Source: Dipteronia dyeriana (lineage: Eukaryota > Streptophyta > Magnoliopsida > Sapindales > Sapindaceae). From it: a stretch of 64,000 bases of DNA. Below, piece after piece: positions 1 to 10,452 of the stretch. The position numbers were made by a program, and so were the translations under genes. A model generated the notes under the pieces. The model saw nothing but the letters and a program-made list of their open reading frames with translations. It did not search any database and had not been told where the DNA came from. Numbering within the stretch: the stretch's first letter is position 1; each line of letters begins with the position of its first letter. The DNA lies in the NCBI GenBank assembly GCA_032871835.1, contig CM065295.1, forward strand, positions 26,794,501 to 26,858,500, written 5' to 3'.

Positions 1-336
1 AGATACTTCCTTACGATGATAGACTAGATAATTTGCCCAAACGATATCTACTCCCAAATGAGGGATATTCGTGAGGGAATATATTGAAGGTCGATAACTT
101 GGTAACACTCAATGTAATTTTATTAATATCCTCCCAAGAGTTGTTGTTAATAAAATCGCAAGGCTAAAATTGAAAACGTTGGTTGTTATGTTAACAATTA
201 GGTATGACATAGTCCAACTAGTAGATGGTTCGAACTCCCAAATGAGGTGTGACATTTATGGGTGTTGGATCATTATTGAATTTTACGATTGAATTATTTT
301 ATTTAATTCAAGATAAATATTCGAAAGTGTTTTGTC
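1..336. other. Unassigned AT-rich flank
   Basis: No coding region or recognisable RNA is seen. The stretch lies directly upstream of the copia gag remnant and could be its decayed leader or LTR, but I see no paired LTR, primer site or target duplication to show that. Confidence 0.3.
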
Positions 337-1073
337 ATGATTGTTTACTTATATAATTTTTTTTATTATAAAGAAATCATGACCCCATCCCCAATCAATA
401 TTCTAAAAGATAATACTTTAACTAATGATAATTATGTCATGTGGAAAAGGAAAATTTGGCTATTATTGCAATCTAAAAAGCATAAGTTTGTTATATTTAC
501 TCATAAACCACCTACTCCTAATGAAAACTCGACTGAGGTGCAAAGAGAGATGAGTATCAGCAGTGGGTAACTTCATATGAGATGGCTAAATGTTACATTA
601 TGGTCACCATCTCTGACGTGTTGTGATAACAACATGAATGAATGAAGTATGTTACCGATGTAATGATGTCTCAAGAGGAGATGTTTGCTATGAGGTCTAG
701 GACGACTAAGAGAGAGGCAGTGACTGCTTTCTTGAATCATAGAATGAAACCTGGACAGGCTGTGAAAGATCACATGATGAAAGTCATTCCACATCTCAAC
801 ATTGCTGAACTCAATGGTGCTGAGATAGATGGTGAGACAAAAATTGACATGATTGTCAAATCACTGTTAGATTCCTTTGATTAGTTCAAATTGGACTACA
901 CATTAAACAATAAGGAATACACATTGCAAAGCCTGATACAAGATGTTGAAAGCATCAGGAAAATCCTTGTGAAAGGCAAGGGTCAAGAGATTCATACCAT
1001 AGGTAAAGTTGCTACCGTTAAGATCCGTAAGAAGGTTAAAGAAACAACAGAAGAAAAAGCAACTTGGTCCTAA
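337..1073 (+). pseudogene. Ty1/copia gag remnant
   Basis: This is a broken copia gag, the capsid polyprotein that packages retrotransposon RNA. Three pieces are readable: 337-570, with the characteristic start around NYVMWKRKI; 642-884, with a helical gag segment including VKDHMMKV; and 891-1073, with a basic tail (KGKGQ). The pieces lie in two frames and are separated by stops, and no CCHC knuckle is visible before the frame ends. Assignment to gag of the UBN2/copia type rests on gestalt and on the protease and pre-integrase remnant that follows. It is non-functional and old. Confidence 0.6.
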
Positions 1074-1080
1074 CAAGAAG

Positions 1081-1696
1081 GAGGAAGGGGTTCTAGGAAA
1101 AGAAAAGACTGAATGAGAATGAATTCAACTTGCATGTAGGCAATGGAGTGTTGGTGTCTACTAGTACAGCTGAAGATATTAGAATTAATTTAGATTCTTA
1201 TAGGTATTTAGATTTAATAGACGTTTATTATGTACCTCAATTCAAGATGAATTTAATTTAAGTTTCTTGTTTAAATAAATTTAGTTATTTTGTTACTTTT
1301 AATAAAGTCTTTATTATTAGTAAGAATAACAAATTTGTTTACAAAGGTACATTGGAAAATGGTCTATTCAATTTGCATAACAATATCTCTCACTTGTTAG
1401 ACACGGAATCAACAGAACCTAATCATAAAGAGTGAAATTATCAAAAGATGAAACATACCTATGGCATTTGCTTAAGTCATATTAACCTTGATAGATTGGT
1501 TAGTGATAGACCTTTAAGTGACTTAAAGGTTGATAATCTATCAACTTGTGAATTTTTTTTGGAAGGTAAGATGACCAAAATGTCATTCACGACCAAAGAC
1601 ACAAGAGCCACTAAATGTTTAAATATTTGTTTTAACATGAAATGGATATATCCATATATCTCTGACTTATATTTCGGAAATGATAAAATATTGTAA
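1081..1696 (+). pseudogene. Ty1/copia protease tail and GAG-pre-integrase remnant
   Basis: Downstream of gag the plus strand reads as the copia region between protease and integrase. Motifs such as VGNGVLVS and VYYVPQFKMNLI are followed by a pre-integrase zinc-binding-like segment (SHINLDRLVSD, then CEFFLEGKMTK) in 1448-1696. In intact copia this segment has paired His and Cys residues; here one expected Cys is replaced (CEFF for CESC). Stops interrupt the frame at about 1258 and 1430. Integrase core, reverse transcriptase and RNase H are absent, so the element was truncated around 1700. Confidence 0.65.
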
Positions 1697-1861
1697 AATT
1701 TATACCAAGAAGCGGTTCACGTAGGATTAGACATGTGGGTTAATTAGAAACCTAAATCATTCGATGCATGTTCATACCAAAAGAGATATATGAGTGGCAC
1801 TCATATTTTATATGTCATGTTATCAAAAAAATGATAAACATTACAATATTTACAAAAAGGA
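1697..1861. other. Unassigned junction between copia and gypsy remnants
   Basis: Nothing coding is recognisable here. It is probably decayed copia sequence, and the minus-strand gypsy RNase H becomes readable immediately afterwards. Confidence 0.3.
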
Positions 1862-2300
1862 CCTCATTGAAAAACGCCACCGGCTAGTCGTACTGAATTA
1901 ATATGGCCCTAAGTTCGACTCCACAAGCATCACTCTCAATAACAAACGGTTGTGAAAAATCTAGAAGACGTAGAATATAAGGAGATATGAGCAGCTGTTT
2001 CAATCAAGTAAACACAGCCACAACCTTCAGAGTCCAGTGAAAGCCATCTCTGGACAACAATCTGGTCAAAGGAACAGCTATATCATGCAAGTCCATGATG
2101 AATTTCTTATAGCATCCGACTGTGCCCAAAAATTTGTGAACCACCTTCGTTGTAGTTGGTACTGGCCATTCAAGAACTGTTTGAATCTTAGCGGGATTGA
2201 ACGTGACACCTGTCTTAGATATTATGTGACCCAGATAGTCTTTCTGTATAACCCTAAAACAACATTTCGATTTGTTTTTTCATACAACTGATTTGTCGAT
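1862..2300 (-). pseudogene. Gypsy RT connection and RNase H remnant
   Basis: The minus strand encodes the segment after the RT palm, including a readable YLGHIISKTGV-like motif and a PAKIQTVLEWP segment typical of gypsy. The start of RNase H follows, with FVIESDACGVEL. The first catalytic Asp of RNase H is therefore present. Stops (for example after VVAVFT and after LIQYD) break the frame, and the domain ends at about 1862 before the remaining catalytic residues. Confidence 0.65.
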
Positions 2301-2317
2301 AAAACCTAGAGAATTTT

Positions 2318-2752
2318 TCAAAGATGAATTAGATGTTCGATCCAACTTCGACTGTACACCAAAATATTGTTAAAAAAAACCAGAACGAGCTTTCGAATGT
2401 GAGGTCTGAACAAGTCGTTCATAAGGTTTTGAAATGTTAAGGGTGTGTTGGCGAGACTGAAGGGCATGATAATGAATCTATATTGCCTTTCATGAGTGCA
2501 TAATGTTGTCTTATGAATATCGTCCTCTCGGACTCGTATTTGATGGTATCCTAACCATAAGTCTAATTTTATAAAATATGTAACACCATGCAGCTTGTCG
2601 AGAAGATCATAAATTATTTGAATCATGTATTCATATATTATGTTGATGTTGCTCAGAGCCGTGTAGTCGACGTAAAAATACCACATTCCGTCGGTTTTTT
2701 TTTTAACAAGTAGCACAAATGAGGAAAATGGGCAATAACTTGGTTGGATCAA
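2318..2752 (-). pseudogene. Gypsy reverse transcriptase remnant with lost catalytic site
   Basis: A 144-codon minus-strand stretch carries the fingers and palm of a Ty3/gypsy RT: VLLVKKKTDG, YFYVDYTALS, IKLDLWLGYHQI and MPFSLANTPLTFQ in the expected order. The palm motif that should read FDDI reads FFNNI, so both catalytic aspartates are lost. It is enzymatically dead even though this segment has no stop. Confidence 0.8.
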
Positions 2753-3265
2753 ACCTGAATCTAGAATTCATGAACCATCTTCTAGAAATAAGGATAATGG
2801 TAAGGTTTAACACTGACCGGAAGTTGATTGAGTTACAACAGAATGTAATGATCATGTAGTCTATTTGGTGGTAAGTTTCTTGGAGTGGTGAAACATGTTG
2901 GAATTCATCAAGGATTTGAGCGAGCTCGGTGGATGGCTAAGAAGGTCGAGGGTGCTATTGCATAAAAAAATCTAAAAGAACAATCTCGTCCCTTATATGC
3001 AAAATTTCTTTTTCGTTCAAGGCTTTAAGAGGTGGTCAACTCAACCCCTGAAAGTTACAACATTGTGGTGAGAGGTCATCGTCAACTTCTAATAGTCTGT
3101 CTCAGTGGACCCTAAAATCTCCAACCAAAGGACACCTAATACGACCTGGCAGGCGGTGATGGGTAAGATGTAAATAATGGCTTGAATTGGGTGGTCTTGA
3201 ATGAAGATTGTAACTACTAAACACCAGCATACACAATAATTTTTTTCACTGTTAGCAACCATTAC

Positions 3266-3590
3266 CTAGAAGGTTTTGTCTCGAACAACTGGTAACCCAA
3301 ACTTTGTCAGTACAGATTGGTCAATGAAGTTGTGCGTGCTTCCTCCATCGATTATAATAGTGATATCCTTATGCTTAAGTCGTTTAATCATTCTGATAGT
3401 TTGTGGATGATTAGTTCCTTTCATAGCGTGAAAGGAAATCTCAGGTATAGGTTCAGCAGAGTCTGGTGTGAATTGGGTTTCTTTAATAGCTTGTTCATCA
3501 TCTAGTGAAAGGTTTTCTACCATGAACATTTGCGACCGTCGAAAACTGTGACCAGATTCAAACTTGTCATCACAATAGTAGCACAATCCC
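3266..3590 (-). pseudogene. Gypsy zinc-knuckle and protease remnant
   Basis: On the minus strand a CYYCDDKFESGH motif, probably the start of a gag CCHC knuckle, is followed by about 60 acidic residues and then IIIDGGSTHNFID. The latter is the aspartic-protease active-site region in the DGGST form seen in many plant gypsy elements. The frame is open for 106 codons and ends before the protease flap. Confidence 0.65.
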
Positions 3591-4432
3591 CTCTCTCTCT
3601 GTGATCATTGGCTTCCTGACTTGAGATTCTCTTAAACAAGACACCGATGGACTAACTTGGTTTGTGGCCAAGCAGTAGGCCTTAAAGTCATGTGGAATAC
3701 ATTTATGGGGGTCTTGGTATAGTTGTCTGCACCAAAACAAAAGGATTGGGCTACCTTTAGAGGGTGTTACGTTCCTCAATTAAGCGAGCCACTCTAATTG
3801 TGTCAGATAATGTACGTTGTTGCTTAACCTTCACATCTAAATGGATTTCGTCGTCGAAGACCTGTAATAAAACATCTAACTAGATAGTTTTCAAGTAAGT
3901 CGTCAATATGCTGAGAAGCCTCTCAAACTCTTCTTGCCTAATGGTGATTGTGGTGACTTGTTTAAGCCGAGTATGAGCCTCGGATGAATCTTTGTAATTT
4001 GTGGGACAAAAACGGTTAGCTTTAGTAAACTCATCCCATGAATAAAAAGGGCCTTTGAATTTGGTAAGCCATATATGCCATTAGAAAGCAATGCCCTCTA
4101 AATGATAGGAAGCCATTTGAACCCATTGATGAGGGTTTACACCTTTGAATTCAAAATATTGCTCGGATTTGTATATCCACCCATTGGGATCATCACCGTT
4201 AAATTTGGGGAAAGAGAGCTCCAGTTGTGTGTGGTTTCGATCAGTGGAAAAGGTAGTCTATGAGATTTAAGTTTGAGTGATGTTTCGGTTTTGGGAAGAT
4301 GCGCCTGGAGCGAAGGGGTTGATGTCTTTTTCACTGGTGGGTTGGGTAACAAGCAAGGCTTGCAGCTCCGTGAGGACTTTTTGAAGAGTTATGTTAACGT
4401 GATCGAAACTAGACTCATGACGAACTAGAATA
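3570..4432 (-). pseudogene. Gypsy gag remnant
   Basis: Overlapping minus-strand fragments in more than one frame read as gypsy gag. A segment equivalent to the conserved FNGDDPxGWIYK...EQYFEFK region lies near 4137-4260, and an HLEGIAF-like segment near 4080-4110. An N-terminal stretch with TLQKVLTELQALL lies at about 4330-4420. Several frameshifts separate the pieces. The N-terminus continues at 18590 on the other side of the LINE. Confidence 0.6.
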
Positions 4433-4446
4433 TCATTAACTTCATT
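4433..4446. repeat. Target-site duplication, left copy (LINE A)
   Basis: TCATTAACTTCATT occurs here and again at 18576-18589. It brackets LINE copy A, as expected for target-primed reverse transcription. The last T bases merge with the poly-T, the complement of the LINE poly-A tail. Confidence 0.85.
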
Positions 4447-4657
4447 TTTTTTTTGGGTAAATAAATAGTATCATAGAAAGAAGGAAGAAATGTACAAATA
4501 CAAGGGGCATACCCCAGGAAGAAAGGGAAACAAATCCCAGAAACAACGTTCAAACAACAAACTCTCTAATAAGAGCTAAACCAAAGGCTTTACAAAGAGC
4601 ACTGAGCACAACACAAGCCCACACCACCTAGGGATAACTAGAGATGAGGCTAATTCT

Positions 4658-4824
4658 TCAACTTGAGAGAAGAGAGCCGGCAACGAATAGTATCTGTAAT
4701 GATCTGGGCAACCTCTCAACTAGACTTTCAAGTGCTTTCAAAAATACGACAATTTCGATCTCTCCAAATAAAATAGACGGCAGCCGCAAGATAAAGTTTT
4801 TTTGTCACGACGGAGGGGGAGCTC
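4658..4824 (-). pseudogene. LINE A ORF2, C-terminal end
   Basis: This is the C-terminal end of ORF2 downstream of the nested solo LTR. The minus strand reads through TKKLYLAAAVYFIWRE and a leucine-rich tail to a stop at 4658-4660. The frame continues from the piece starting at 5606 once the LTR and one AGCTC copy are discounted. Bases 4447-4657 are the 3' UTR and tail. Copy B has a stop directly after YFIWRE, so this tail is open only in copy A. Confidence 0.75.
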
Positions 4825-5600
4825 TGATGAGAATCAAGAAGCGTCACCAAAGGATCCATTGCATATTCCAGTTGGGCCAATTACATGAAAGCAATAGGAT
4901 CAAAGAAGCATTTATTGATGGGCTGATTCTGAGTTGTTAAAGTCCAAATTCGGCTCACATGAAGACCAAGCCTTAATTAATGTCATCAAGACAATGGATT
5001 GGGCCGAATAAGGAAGACTTGGACATGTGGTACAAGCTAGGAGAATAGTCAACTTTGGCTGATTTATTTCCTTTTAATTTCCAAAGAATAATAGTTGATT
5101 TGTTTCCTAAATTAAGGGGCTGATTTGTTTCCAGATTTAGCTTTCCAATTAGAAAGCAAGTCAATAGTTGCTAGTTTAGTATTTATTTATTTCCTAAATT
5201 TGTTTGCATTTATTTTCATGATTGTAAGGCATTAATTTCCTAATATTTTTTCCCTTTTAGGTCTTAGATATTTTTAGTATAAAAGGGACCAATTGATGTA
5301 ATTTGAGCATAGATTTTGAATTGAAATAAATTTGTGAGAATTTTCTTTTTGGTTCTTCATAGAACTTGTGAACTTATCAAGGTTCTACCTTATGGCGTTC
5401 CAACCTTGACTTATCACTCATCTTCTTTCCTATTCTTGAGTGTGGCGTCTACAATTTTCTTGATACCGTTGGTTATTACCTCTTTATAGGTAACGGGTCG
5501 CGGTCCGATAACGTTCTTGTTTATAAACTTGGTTAGAAAATGATCCTTCATTACCATATATTGGTTCCGGGTCTCACTGCTCTTGGTGAGGTTCATATCA
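4825..5600 (+). mobile_element. Solo LTR, T family (T2 type)
   Basis: This 776-bp LTR begins TGATGAGAATC and ends TTCATATCA. It is flanked by the 5-bp duplication AGCTC (4820-4824 and 5601-5605). LINE copy B at about 38606-38624 shows the uninterrupted site, with a single AGCTC. A TATA box (TATAAAA) lies at 5278-5284. It matches the LTRs of the mini element at 56261-58179. No internal sequence is present, so it is a solo LTR left by LTR-LTR recombination. Confidence 0.95.
5278..5284 (+). promoter_or_regulatory. TATA box of the solo T2 LTR
   Basis: TATAAAA in the context AGTATAAAAGGGACC. The same motif is present in the other T2 and T3 LTR copies, and it is the likely U3 promoter of the family. 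Confidence 0.55.
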
Positions 5601-5605
5601 AGCTC

Positions 5606-8369
5606 CCCTTCCAATGAATGGGCACCCACTCAATAAGATCATTCCAGCTAAGATGAATCCCAAGAAAACCACATTTATTCAAAAGTTGTGTCCATATGGC
5701 TTTGCTATAAAAACACTCAAAAAAAAGGTGAGTATGAGTCTCGGCTTGAGAGTTACAAAGGACACACGTAGTAACAACTTGAGGGTCGTAGCGCTGAACA
5801 CGATCCAAGGTAGAAAGCCTACCTTTAAAAGCCAACCAAAGGATGAAACCCATCCTCGGGATATTCTGCGGGAACCACACAATTTTATACCAAGAAACCA
5901 AAGGATGAGGGGTTCTAAGAGACTCCATAGCAGACGCAGCTGAATAAATGCCATTAGAAGAAGGAAGCCACAGAATTCTATCATCCAAAGTTGAGTTTGG
6001 GTTGTAAGAAGGCATACGACTCCGAATTTCAGTAAGGTCAATGGACATAGCAGCAGGCCATCTCCAATTATCATCAAGAACAATGGCATTAACCTTAGCA
6101 TTGATAGAGAGTCCAGAATCATAAATAACACGGCAGCTCCATTTCGATCGAATAGGGCCATCCAGATGCCAATTATCAAACCATAAGGAAGTTTTCAAGC
6201 CATTACCAATGATGTGCTCAATTAAAGGACGAGCAAAAGGCCTAAGAAGAAGAAGTTTTCTCATATTCCAAGAACAGATATGAGGAGCCTTCACCTCCCA
6301 CAAATTGGTACCTTTGAGGAGATAGGTTTTGATCCAAGAAGTCCAAAGATTACTAGTTCCATAAACCATAATCCATATATGTCTAATCATAAGTGCTTTG
6401 TTCCACAGAGAGAGGTCCTTGATTCCAAGACCACCCTCTTTCTTTGGAACACAAATATCAGACCAAGCAATCTTAGAGCCTTTGTTGTTCACCTCAACCC
6501 CATTCCATAAAAAACTTCGGAATTTCTGTTCAATGCTCTTCAAGATTCTCTTTGGAAGATAAAGGTGAGATGCCCAAAAGACTTGAATACTAGTTAAAAC
6601 CGAGATGATAAGTTGAAGACGACCAGCAAAGGAAAGACACATATTTAACCGAGAAGAAAGTCTACTCGAAACCTTATCCACAAGGGGAGAGCAATCACGA
6701 AGATTCAGCTTTGAAGAGATGATAGGAATTCCCAAATAACGAATTGGAAGAGAGCCAACCGGGTAACCAAAAAGGTTGATGAGCTGTTGACTAACAACAA
6801 TGGGCACAACTGAAATGAAAATGTTGCTCTTAGCATGATTAGAACAAAGTCCCGAAAGCAAAAAGAACTCATCAAGGCTGACTTGAGCACAAGAGCTGAA
6901 TGATATGAACCATGGCAAAGCATAATCAGGTCATCCGCAAAAGAAAGGTGGGATAACTTTAATTTATCACACCTCTAATGATATTTGAAGTTAGGAGTGT
7001 CCATAATATGGTTGCCCAAAAGCTTAGAGAGGACCTCCATAGCAATAACAAAGAGATAGGGAGACATAGGGTCCCCTTGCCGAAGGCCCCTCTTTCCGGA
7101 GAAGAAACCAGCAAGCTCACCATTAATAGAGATAGAGAACTTAGGAGTAGTAAGGCAAGCTTTAATCCAATTAATGACTTTCAAAGGAAATTGAAATGCA
7201 GCAAGAGTGTCAAGCAAGAAGCCCCAATCCACCATATCAAAAGCTTTCATTAAATCCACCTTAAGAGCCAACTTTGGCATACCAGCATCCTTGTGATAAT
7301 CCCTCATAAGCTCTTGAACAAGAAGGATGTTATCCCCAATTCTCCTACCTGCTACAAAAGCTGATTGTGAGGGGCTAATAATGTCCGGAAGACAAGGCTT
7401 GATTCTATTGGCTATGATCTTAGCAATGATCTTGTATAGAGTGTTGCAACAAGCGATTGGTCTAAAGTCCATCATCTTAGAGGGATTAGGGACCTTGGGG
7501 ACCAAGGCAAGAATCGTTGCATTGAGCTCCTTAAGAAGAAGACCAGAATGAAAGAACTCTTGAATAGCATTAATAACATCATCACCAACTATGTGCCACG
7601 TCTTCTTGAAGAATTGAGCATTGAAACCATCGGGACCACGAGCCTTATTAGGGTGAAGAGAGAAGCAAGCCTTACGAATCTCATCATTTGTAACTTCTAT
7701 ACTCATGTAATTAGCTTGATCATTGGAGATGTGTTTATCAATAACATTTCTCAAAAAACGAGAACCATGTCTAGAAGGCATTGAGCAACCAAGAATATTT
7801 TGAAAGTGACGAATAACTTCTGATTTGACATGGGTATCTCCTTCAATTAAGGAACCATTTTCACCAGAAATTGAGAGGATCTTAGTCCTATTGCGTCTCT
7901 CCTTGATGGCTTTGAAAAAATAAGAGGAATTACGGTCACCGGCCTTGAACAATTGAACTCTAGATTTTTGTCTCAAGAAATCCTCCTCTGTCTGAAAAGC
8001 TAGTGTATAAGAACTCATAAACTCCTTTTCTTGAATTCTTAAGCTTGCATCAAGAGGCTGAAGATCAAGATTTCTCTGACATTCAACAAGAGCAGCCTTG
8101 GCTTCAATTGATTTTACAGTCACATCCCCCATCGTATTCTTGTTAAGGGATTTTAAAGCCTTCTTCAAATTCCGGAGCTTAGAGCAAAGCTGAAATTGTA
8201 TGTTTCCATGAAAATTCTCCTGCCAACAACTCTCAACCAAAGGAAGAAAGTCTTCCCTTTCCGTTAAAAAATTGAAAATTTTAAAAGGGAAATTCTTCTT
8301 ATTACCTTGCAACCCAAGTTTAACCAAAGAGGGGCTGTGATCCGAGATGCTAGGAGGAAGAAAAAAGGC
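5606..8369 (-). pseudogene. LINE A ORF2: reverse transcriptase and zf-RVT
   Basis: The minus strand encodes a plant L1-type reverse transcriptase. In order it shows HPNKARGPDGFNA, DFRPIACCNTLYKI, KVDLMKAFDMVDW, GLRQGDPMSPYLF and the catalytic SFADDLIML. A C-terminal zf-RVT-like region follows (FILWLAFKGRLS...CVLCNSQ...HLFFEC). ORF2 normally makes the cDNA by target-primed reverse transcription. Defects seen against copy B are a Trp codon changed to TAG at 6975-6977, just before the SFADD motif, and a 1-base deletion near 6885. The solo LTR splits the C-terminus. The catalytic residues remain, but the frame is broken. Confidence 0.9.
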
Positions 8370-9002
8370 TTAAGAGTGCTCAAACTTGGCCATCCATTCC
8401 TTGTTAACTAGAACTCTATCCAACTTTTTAGAGATGCAGCCATTGCTTCTTTTATTACACCAAGTATGGAGGAAACCTGAGAAACGAAGGTCATCTAACT
8501 CCACAGACTGAAGACAATTATCAAACTCCTCCATAGCTACTGAAATTTTGGAAGAACCCCCAACCGATTCTTGCACCCTCCTAGATACATTGAAGTCCCC
8601 AACAACAATCCAAGGAGTACCACCATGCTGAAAAACACACATGTTATCCCAAAGAGCTCTTCTAGCCCTTTCATCATTAGAACCATAAACAAAGGAAATA
8701 TTAAATTGATCATTACTATCCAAAATACAAGCTAGACAATGAATGATTTGATCCGTTTCACTAATTTTGCTGATTTTGAGAATCCTAGGATCCCATCCAA
8801 CCCAAATTCTACCAAGATCATGACTACTGTAATTGTCTAAAATATCCCAATTTTTAAAAATTGAATTGACAACAAGAGGTGTATTGGTCTTTCTCACTCT
8901 TGTTTCAACTAAACAAACAAGACTTAGCTTGTGATCCAACAACATCTTCTTAACTTCTAATTGCTTAGGGGCAGCATTAAGCCAGCAAGCAAAATTAATC
9001 AT
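8370..9002 (-). pseudogene. LINE A ORF2: APE-type endonuclease
   Basis: This N-terminal part of ORF2 is the endonuclease that nicks the target. It shows CLVETRV (metal-binding Glu), FVYGSND, VVGDFNV (catalytic Asp/Asn), TWCNKR and KLDRVLVN. The SDHSP His motif lies just beyond a TAA stop at 8370-8372, and that stop is shared with copy B. Compared with copy B, 12 bases near 8980 are missing. This removes the NIRG block, which normally holds the catalytic Asn of motif I. The ATG at 9000-9002 overlaps the end of ORF1. Confidence 0.9.
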
Positions 9003-9452
9003 TGAGAGATAGAGAAGACTTCACCTTAGCCTGAGAGCTACTTTCCATGCCTTTCTTAGCAGCCTTTGACATCCATTTCTTCTTCTTCTTCTTACTAGAA
9101 GTTTCAGAGGGGCTGGAGAGCCCAATAATAGGGACCCCATCAATATTCTTGATCTTTGTAAGCCAAAGGGGGTGATCCGGAGAGGCTGTAGCAAGAGAGT
9201 CATCTTCACCACACAAATTACCATCATCATCAACAAGAGCTGAAAAATGGTTTGAGGTATCAATGACATTTTCCTTAGAAGGATCAGACACATTGGCATC
9301 ATGGATAGGAGGCTCAATTTCAGAAATACACCTAGAAGTGGCTTCATCACCTTTCATTGTGGCTTCTGAAAGAGGCAAAGGCTCAAAGGCCTCTAGAGGT
9401 GTAGAAACAGAGGTAGCATCTCCTCTATTAACCATCTTCCACTCTTGCTTCG
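8995..9452 (-). pseudogene. LINE A ORF1, C-terminal piece
   Basis: This is the C-terminal part of the LINE ORF1 (RNA-binding protein). It is acidic and serine-rich and ends in a lysine run (SSKKKKKKWMSKAAKK) with stop 8995-8997. It is separated from the rest of ORF1 by the gypsy G insertion at 9458. Its last 8 bases overlap the ORF2 start. The equivalent region in copy B lacks 9 bases here (one VPI-like triplet of residues). Confidence 0.85.
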
Positions 9453-9457
9453 GTTTG
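9453..9457. repeat. Target-site duplication, left copy (gypsy G)
   Basis: GTTTG here and at 16645-16649 brackets the G element. LINE copy B at about 42466-42478 shows the empty site with one GTTTG in the same context (CTTCGGTTTGGAAGG). Confidence 0.95.
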
Positions 9458-10452
9458 TGATGAGGACCAGCCAGTTGATCACAATTCGGCTAAGGTTAGA
9501 AAAGATCCAGATCCTTTAACCATTCATGGAGGACCAATGACAAGAGCTAAAGCTAAAAGGATGAAAGAAGCCTTAACTTGTTTAATGGGAAGCATTTGGA
9601 AGGAGCAATCTAGTCAAGATTTGGTCAAGGTTCTAAGGATGCAAGAAGAGTATAAAATGGTTAACATGTTTCAAACAAGTCCAAATCCTGAAGACAAGAG
9701 TACAACCTTGTTAGAATGAAGTATTCTAGCCTATCTTGAAGAATAAAAGGCCATTCGGCCATGTTGGGTTTTGTGGGCCTATTTTATAATTAGTTTGGGT
9801 TTTGTGAGCTTATTTTCTTATTAGTTTGGGTTTAATTGTGTTGGGTTTTGTGGGCTTATTTTATGAATAGTTTGGGTTTTTGTATTGGGTGAGTTCATGT
9901 GTTCTTTGATTAGAAATAAGGAGTTACAAAGGCTGAATACTTTGTGGCCATTATTCATGGTCTAAATGTCATTTAGTGGGAGGTTACACATTTAGTGGGA
10001 GATTATACATTTAATGGGCAGTTATATTTGTGTTGTATTGTCCTTGGCCTTTGTTCTATATAAACAAGGCTGCTTTTTCTATGTAAGGAGAGATTTGAGT
10101 AATATAAACTTATTTGAGCACTTTGTGAGTGTTTTGTTCTTAAGTTCTTGCATGAACTTTGAAACTTATCAAGCTTATTCGGCTTGTGGCATTCAACAAC
10201 CTCAAAATCTTTGTTTTGCCTTTAAACTTATCAAACTTCATAGTTTGTGGCGTTTTGGGGAAATCAAAGTGCTGATCTAATTAGCTTTTATCATCATTTC
10301 ATTGATAAAGTGATTAGAATAGTTTCTCTTACTTCAATCTTGAACGATTAGGTTTGTTTTCAAAAAATTGGAGGGTGTTAAATTGCATTCCATATGTATC
10401 ATAGCTCTTTAGCTATTGGGGTGTATGGTTGCTAAGTTAATGATTTCCATCA
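9458..10452 (+). repeat. 5' LTR of gypsy G
   Basis: This 995-bp repeat has TG...CA ends. It contains tandem copies of a short TTGGGTTTTGTG-type motif at 9765-9890 and a TATA box at 10057-10064. Its first part would encode the LTR-borne integrase tail (GGPMTRAKAKRMKEAL) if read in frame. Confidence 0.93.
10057..10064 (+). promoter_or_regulatory. TATA box, 5' LTR of G
   Basis: TATATAAA in the context TTCTATATAAACAAGG. It is conserved in the 3' LTR (16248-16255) and in the solo LTR (27020-27027), and is the likely promoter of the element. Confidence 0.6.

Larger units (their letters stand above)
1862..4446 (-). mobile_element. Old Ty3/gypsy element, minus strand, left part
   Basis: Read on the minus strand, this stretch gives gag, a zinc-knuckle/protease, reverse transcriptase and the start of RNase H in Ty3/gypsy order. 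All of it is heavily mutated. Integrase and LTRs are not visible. Bases 2753-3265 fall between protease and RT and give only fragments. The element is cut at 4446 by LINE copy A, and its gag resumes at 18576 with a duplicated 14-bp target, so it is older than the LINE. I do not assign a lineage. Confidence 0.75.

Noticed and set aside
5614..5943. 109-codon plus-strand ORF, also seen at 38472-38951
   Set aside because: Antisense to the C-terminal part of LINE ORF2.
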